From contig NC_046673.1 of assembly GCF_003369915.1 (NCBI RefSeq), positions 23,985,718-24,049,717 on the forward strand: a stretch of DNA of 64,000 nt, given 5' to 3'. The stretch's first letter is position 1; every line of letters begins with the position of its first letter. Of this stretch, positions 58,901-64,000 are shown piece by piece. The notes beneath the pieces were generated by a model. That model saw nothing but the letters and a program-made list of their open reading frames with translations, had not been told where the DNA came from and did no database searches. This DNA is from Drosophila miranda (Eukaryota; Arthropoda; Insecta; Diptera; Drosophilidae). The position numbers were made by a program, and so were the translations under genes.

Positions 58901-60436
58901 TATTCTCACCATTTCACTGGACGATGACGACGACGATGATGAGCCAGAGCCAGACTCGGAGCTGGTGGACACGCCCATGACAAGCATATTCAAGAAGAGC
59001 GATGGCATCCCCGGGCTCGATCTGGTCGAGGACGGCGCCGAGCCGGGCGTCGGCGGAGGCGCCGCAGATGACAACAAGAAGATCCCGTCGCTGTTCGATG
59101 TGGTCATCAAGAACCCTGGTGATCAGGCAGCCGTCGTCGGCGCTGCTTCGGCAGCCGTGAACGAAGGAGTCCCCTCCGCTGCTGAGGCCGACGCCAAGCA
59201 GACGGCGGACGAATCTCTGCCGGCGAATGTGTCCATTGCCCTCAAGGATCCCAATTTCATCAACAATCTCACACAGGCAGTGGCCAAGGCCCAGGAGCGG
59301 ATGAGCGAGAAGGGCGGTGCAGGAGCAGGAGCCAACGATTCATCGGAGGCAGGAAGCGCCGGCAATAAGGGACGGCCCTTGTCCTTTGCCGAATGGCAGC
59401 GCAAGAAGAAAGTCCATTCCCATTCGCAGTCTCAATCGCCGGGGAATGTGGACAAGCTCTCGCAGGACTCCAGGGAGTCGATGATGAGTCGCGATAGCGG
59501 TGGCGATGGTGGGGACGCACGCAGCCGTAGCCGTGGACCCATGGACATGGAAGATCAGCAGCATTCTCGGCTGCATCGTGGATTTGGTGGCGATGGTCCC
59601 GGTCCCGGTCCTCATTCCGGTCCTGGTCCTGGTCCTGGTCCTGGCTTTCGAGATGGCCCCGGGCTCTTCGGTCCCAATCAAATGAATCAAATGGGACCCG
59701 GGCAGGTTCCGGGCGATAATTTCACGGACTTTAGCAAGAATTTCGATGGAAATGGTCCCCCCGGCTTCGGGCCGAATGGCAGGAATTTCGGACCTGGACA
59801 CGGACATGGACCTGGACCTGGTCCTGGACCTGGACCTGGACCTGGACCTGGACCTGGACCTGGACTTGGACTCAACTTTGGCCCCGATGGCGGCCGCAAT
59901 TTCGGTCCAAACGGTGGCCCACATCCGCCCTTTGGTCCTGGAGGACCCAAGTTTGGTCCTAATGGCCCCAACTTTAGACCGAATTTTGGCCCCAATAATG
60001 GACCAAATGGTCCGAACTTTGGTCCTAATTTCGGACCCAATTTCGGGCCCCACAATCGCGGGGGCGCTGGGCCTGGACCCGGTCCCGGACCTGGACCCAA
60101 TTTTGGTCCGAAGTTCCGTGGACCTGGCCCTGGACTCGGCCATGACTCGGGACCGTTTAATCCATTTGGCTTTGGTGGAGGTCCTGGACCCAGCTTTGGA
60201 GGAGGACCCAACTTCGGTGGAGGACCTGGTGGACCGGGAGGACCCCCGAATAATCCTAACAATAGTGATAATCCATTCCGGCGCAGCTCCGGTCCACCGA
60301 TGCCCAATTTTGACGAGGACCTGGGCGGAGGTCCTCCGCGCAATCGTCGAAACTTTGGACCAGGACCAGGACCAGGCGGTGGAGGCGTAGGCGGAAACAT
60401 GATGAACTTTGGAAACCGGAAACCATGGGATGACGG
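55954..60436 (+). CDS. Large Gly/Pro/Asn-rich protein, YLPM1/ZAP3-like, 3' part beyond window
   Basis: Exon 1 (55954-56337, start MWNQWPAVAALVPG) and exon 2 (56412-60436) join in phase 0 and give 1469 residues so far. Exon 2 ends WDDG at a GTATGT donor; read through, the frame stops at 60464. Proline-rich blocks surround MTPEQQYALQHHWHQWQ, which resembles a motif in vertebrate YLPM1. A charged segment (58100-58290, FDRLFDQWEQQFEDWKR then RRRIAERREQMRRRR) resembles its coiled region. Runs of Gln, Asn-Gly and GPGPGP, plus an Asp-rich stretch (58918-58950), mark a largely disordered nuclear protein. YLPM1 binds PP1 and RNA-related partners and ends in a P-loop kinase-like domain, which would be outside this window. 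Family assignment is by resemblance only. Confidence 0.6.
59808..59868 (+). repeat. Coding hexamer repeat (GGACCT)n
   Basis: About ten GGACCT units inside the YLPM1-like exon 2 encode a Gly-Pro run. Similar shorter blocks lie near 57100-57140, 57650-57680 and 59600-59640, indicating repeat expansion in frame. Confidence 0.9.
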
Positions 60437-63400
60437 GTATGTGTCCAAAAACAGAACACTCTAGAACTCTTAACATTTTATGAATAACTCTTCTCTTAAC
60501 GCCAAATCAAACATCAGAATACTTTGATCTCTATAAATCAAAATGCTAAAGTTAAAAAATACCCTTCAAGAAGGGCTATCATATCCCTCTGATTCCCCGA
60601 CAGACCGAGCGTCTTGTCTGTTTGCTGAATCTTTCTCTGATGAATCGTTAGAGGAATCTCTTGTTGCATACACCTGCCATTTTAATCTATAAGAAATCCT
60701 TTGAATTACGATTAGGTGTTGGGGATACTTTCTTCCACTTTTGGACCTGACTCTTGAGGGATAAAATAGCAAGGAATATTGAATAGCTGGGAATAATTAT
60801 GGTATTACGTGAAATAAAAGACAGAGTGAGATTTTCTCATGTACTTAATCTTTATAGAGATACGATTGCCTTCAGCAAAAGCTACTTATGACGCGAATCT
60901 CGAACGAAGGGCGCTGCTGCATTCCCCTTTTTGGGGAAATGTCTTTTTTTTCTTTAAGTTTAATACTGAAATTTAGACAAGATCTAATCTCACATTTGTC
61001 CGATCATGAAATACCACAGTTAACTATAACTTATTTCGAAAAAATACTAAACTTAAATACTAGCTTATTACGGAAAAACACCAGATAAATACCACTCTTA
61101 AATACCATTTTATTGCCGAATAAATACCGCGTCGTTACCAGGCGTTTTTATGATCTTCCTTCCCATCGAGTCCCCGTCGATTTTTTTTCGTTTGACCTTC
61201 CTCAATCCTCCCCTTCCACCACCACCACTCCGCTCCCTGTCGCTCTCTTTATCTGTCTCTCTCTCTCTGTCTGTTCGTGCTCTCTCTCTCTGTCCCCCCA
61301 AAAATCCTTTAATGTAGATTATGTGCAGGCGATGTGTTTTTTTCTAGTTATCGTTAATGCTGGAATTTATATTCCATACCCGTTTTCTCTTCTTCTCTTC
61401 TACTTCTATGCAACTGAAAAAAAAATTCCGAAATACGAAACGAAACAAAAAAAAAAATACCACACAAAACTTTTGTTAAAAATACCAAAAAAAAAAACAA
61501 ACAAAAAAAAACGAAAAAATAATGAAATATGGTATTGATTGTTGGGTTGGTGGGTGAATCGATCGATGCATAAATCCTGACATCCATGCGATTCCATACG
61601 ATCCCATGCGGTCCCAAACGATGAATGAATGGTGTCTTGTGGTGTCCGCGTGGTCTGAGCAGCGGTCAAGTCCAAGAAAAATTCAAAAACAGGACCAATA
61701 GAAACGTCCAGCAGCAGAAGCAGCGCAGGATCTAGGAGTAGGAGAGAGAGTATTAGAGAAGGAAGCAGTTAAGAAGCGGCAGTGGGGATGGAGGATCAGG
61801 CCCTCTGAACCCCCAGCCTCTCAGTCCCAGCCTCAGCCTCAGACTCAGAGCTTCCTCTTCTACTTCTGCAGACCATATGAAGATCGAAAAATCGAAAACA
61901 CACACATAGCACTATATAGAGCTATATAGTAGATTAATTCAGCAAATAAGCACACACACACACCAAGTACACATCCTCCAAGAAAACAAAAACACAACAG
62001 AACAGAAACAGAAACAGAGATCTAGACCTCTAGCATATCCTTAATTGGTCCCAAAAAGAGTTTGGAAAAAACAACAAAAACAATTAACATCCAAAATGAA
62101 TTGGTTTATAAAACAATTTTATTTTCTTTGTAACAATTCCGCTTTGTTAAATACCTAACCTACCTTTTTTCGTATTTTTGTTTCGTTTCCTCGAAACGTT
62201 TTGCCTTCTCTTCAAACTCTGACTCTCTCTCTCTCTCTCTCTAACTCTCTCTTCACTCTATCTCTGTCTCTGAATCGAAGTTTTTGAAAGTTAAAAGTTG
62301 TACAAGTCGTAAATGATATATTTAATATATATACCAATAAAAGAACATCAAACTAAATCAATGTTGGAGATTAAGATTGGAATTAAACCCAGAATAACAC
62401 CAGAGAAAACTGTCCGATGTCGATTCAGTCTGTCAGTCCGTTTATTCTATCTATCTATCTATCTATCAATGTATATATTATATAAAGCTGACACCCCAGT
62501 CTTTTCTATTCTTTGGTATCCTTTACATCAATCACAAAAGTACCAGTGTCCAGTGTCGTCTGGGGTCGGTCTGCTGTTTACAAAATACAATTACAAAACA
62601 GAGAGGTGTACAGTGGGGTGTACAGTGCGTTTGATAGTCGCAAGGGCAAAGAATTTAAGGATCCAGAACTCTTCTAAATGAAAGATCAGATGAACTGCAA
62701 ATGAGAAACCATAAATATAGATAGCCCTTGAACCCCACGCCATATACTATTATTGCCAGACCGATATTAATTTTTTTTTTGATTAACGATAGACGATAGA
62801 TGAACGATGAACGATAGATGGATGATTAATAATTAAGATATTCGAACAATGTGTTCGATCGATAGCTTAAAGATTTACAATATTCACAATATATACGGTA
62901 TTTATGCGTTTTTTATTGGATGCGATACAAAACAGAACACACACAGAACGTTGCGGTAACCGTTCGATAAATTTAATCGTTGCCCGATCAATTGTAAACA
63001 TAAATCGATAATTGATATGGATTTTATTGTCGATAACTCGTCTCTCCCAATCTCAGTCTATCTGTCTCTCTATATCTAAAATGCAAAAATTGTTTTATCG
63101 GTAGCTATCGATAGTTAGCTCAATATTCGATGACTGACCGACCAACAAAAACGTCGATAAGCTGTAAACTACTGTAAAACTCTATAATTTATAAGCCATA
63201 TGATGTCCCTCCCGTATATACATACACCATTGAAACGCACTGTATGCCTCAAAATTCGAAAGTTTTAAAGAAATCAATAAATAAAGAAATAAATAAAGAG
63301 TATGCCGATATGTACAATATGTATTCCTTGTCCTGTCCGCTGATTGATGGAATATGAGGTGTATTGCCTCCTTCCTCCTCTCAAAAGGTTCTCCAAAAGA

Positions 63401-63984
63401 GTCTTACAGTTTTCCGATTAATTATCGATACACATATTCTCTGTGAGGGGTCGGTGGTGTGAAGGGGCGGGGAGGGAAACATCCACTGAGGGTCCGAATT
63501 CGAATATCTTTTATAGAGAGAGGCATTGGTCTCTCCTCTTTGTCCGTGCTTTTATCTGTGTAAAATTCTCTCTGCAAAGCTTAGGATCTCTGACCTATGA
63601 CCCGGCCACCCCATGACTTACCCCCGCACATCTTCAATACGTTTTTGTTTGTTTTGGTAAATATCAAAGAAAAGTAAAAGTTCAAGTGTTTTTCTTTTGG
63701 TTTTTGAAACATTGAAAACAAAAAAACCTCAAAAACGAACAAAAAATCGAATTTAAAAAAAACGATAATAATCGATAATCGAAATCCATGAAAAAATCGA
63801 AATATCAAACAACAATAAATGCCAACCGAAACACCGTAAAATACCGTTAAAAATACTGCAACAAATACCAACAAAATATACCGATATTTGATACCGACAA
63901 TACCACGACCACGCCACTGCGTCCCTTCCACTCACCCACCACGCCCCACCTCTTCCAACACACCACGTTGCCCCCACGTTGCAG
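60437..63984 (+). other. Intron of the YLPM1-like gene
   Basis: A 3.5-kb intron from GTATGT at 60437 to the CAG before 63985. It contains clusters of AAATACC-type motifs (61040-61145 and 63836-63905), a perfect DRE at 63106-63113, many CGATA variants (62780-63030), CT tracts (62220-62270) and CTAT repeats (62452-62467). I see no exon in it. A transcript that reads through the donor ends eight codons later (VSKNRTL). Confidence 0.55.
63106..63113. promoter_or_regulatory. DRE (TATCGATA) inside the YLPM1-like intron
   Basis: Perfect palindrome in a region with further ATCGATA variants, 880 bp upstream of the next predicted exon. An internal promoter is possible. Confidence 0.5.
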
Positions 63985-64000
63985 ACCGGAGCAGCCGCCG
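63985..64000 (+). CDS. Start of the next YLPM1-like exon (partial)
   Basis: A pyrimidine-rich stretch ending TTGCAG precedes ACCGGAGCAGCCGCCG. The first base completes the split Gly codon of the previous exon (GG+A), giving WDDG then PEQPP, a proline-rich continuation that fits this protein. The window ends after 16 bases. Confidence 0.5.

Noticed and set aside
1-64000. CRISPR arrays, phage, plasmid or bacterial defence systems
   Set aside because: All supported genes are spliced insect genes. The repeats are microsatellites or transposon sequence, not spaced arrays.

Overview
This 64 kb window is nuclear DNA from a fruit fly, almost certainly genus Drosophila. The evidence is the proteins (Popeye/bves, STT3A, cystathionine beta-synthase, Mgst-like, NTF2, a ZAD zinc finger, NAXE, NOB1), the short introns with GTAAGT/CAG sites, dense CA/GA/CAG microsatellites, and DRE (TATCGATA) promoter elements. 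From memory the melanogaster counterparts of most of these genes are X-linked (Muller A, near the base). The species cannot be fixed from the sequence alone. There is no bacterial, phage, CRISPR or plasmid content, and I recognised no tRNA, rRNA or other structural RNA gene.

Left third (1-30 kb): one long minus-strand gene, bves (Popeye-domain cAMP-binding membrane protein), runs from its start codon at 24379 to a stop at 5698 in six coding exons. Its 13 kb first coding intron contains a complete plus-strand gene for a TMEM205-like membrane protein (18180-21771) with its own TATA promoter. It also contains a decayed tandem duplicate of that gene's alternative 5' end and 3' region with the coding exons missing. 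The rest of 1-30 kb is intron, UTR or intergenic DNA rich in simple repeats.

Middle (30-45 kb): Stt3A (oligosaccharyltransferase catalytic subunit, plus strand, six exons); a probably decayed minus-strand reading frame of unknown identity; Cbs (minus, three exons); a gene-free stretch with copies of a diverged interspersed repeat; Mgstl (minus, two alternative first exons); and a small four-pass membrane protein (plus, three exons).

Right (45-64 kb): Ntf-2 (minus) has two alternative last exons, and a 2.57 kb hAT-family DNA transposon with an 8 bp target duplication is inserted between them. Next come a ZAD/C2H2 zinc-finger gene (plus), Naxe (plus), Nob1 (minus, convergent with Naxe), and a very large Gly/Pro/Asn-rich protein gene resembling YLPM1/ZAP3 (plus), whose next exon probably begins at the window edge. 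Nob1 and the YLPM1-like gene diverge from a short promoter with three perfect DRE sites. Apart from the nested and overlapping arrangements, these are unrelated housekeeping genes rather than an operon-like pathway.

The observations most worth following are the nested gene with its decayed tandem copy, the hAT insertion between alternative Ntf-2 exons, a hAT-end-like sequence in the Stt3A 3' region, an identical 36-mer in two Stt3A introns, and promoter-motif clusters in the last intron.
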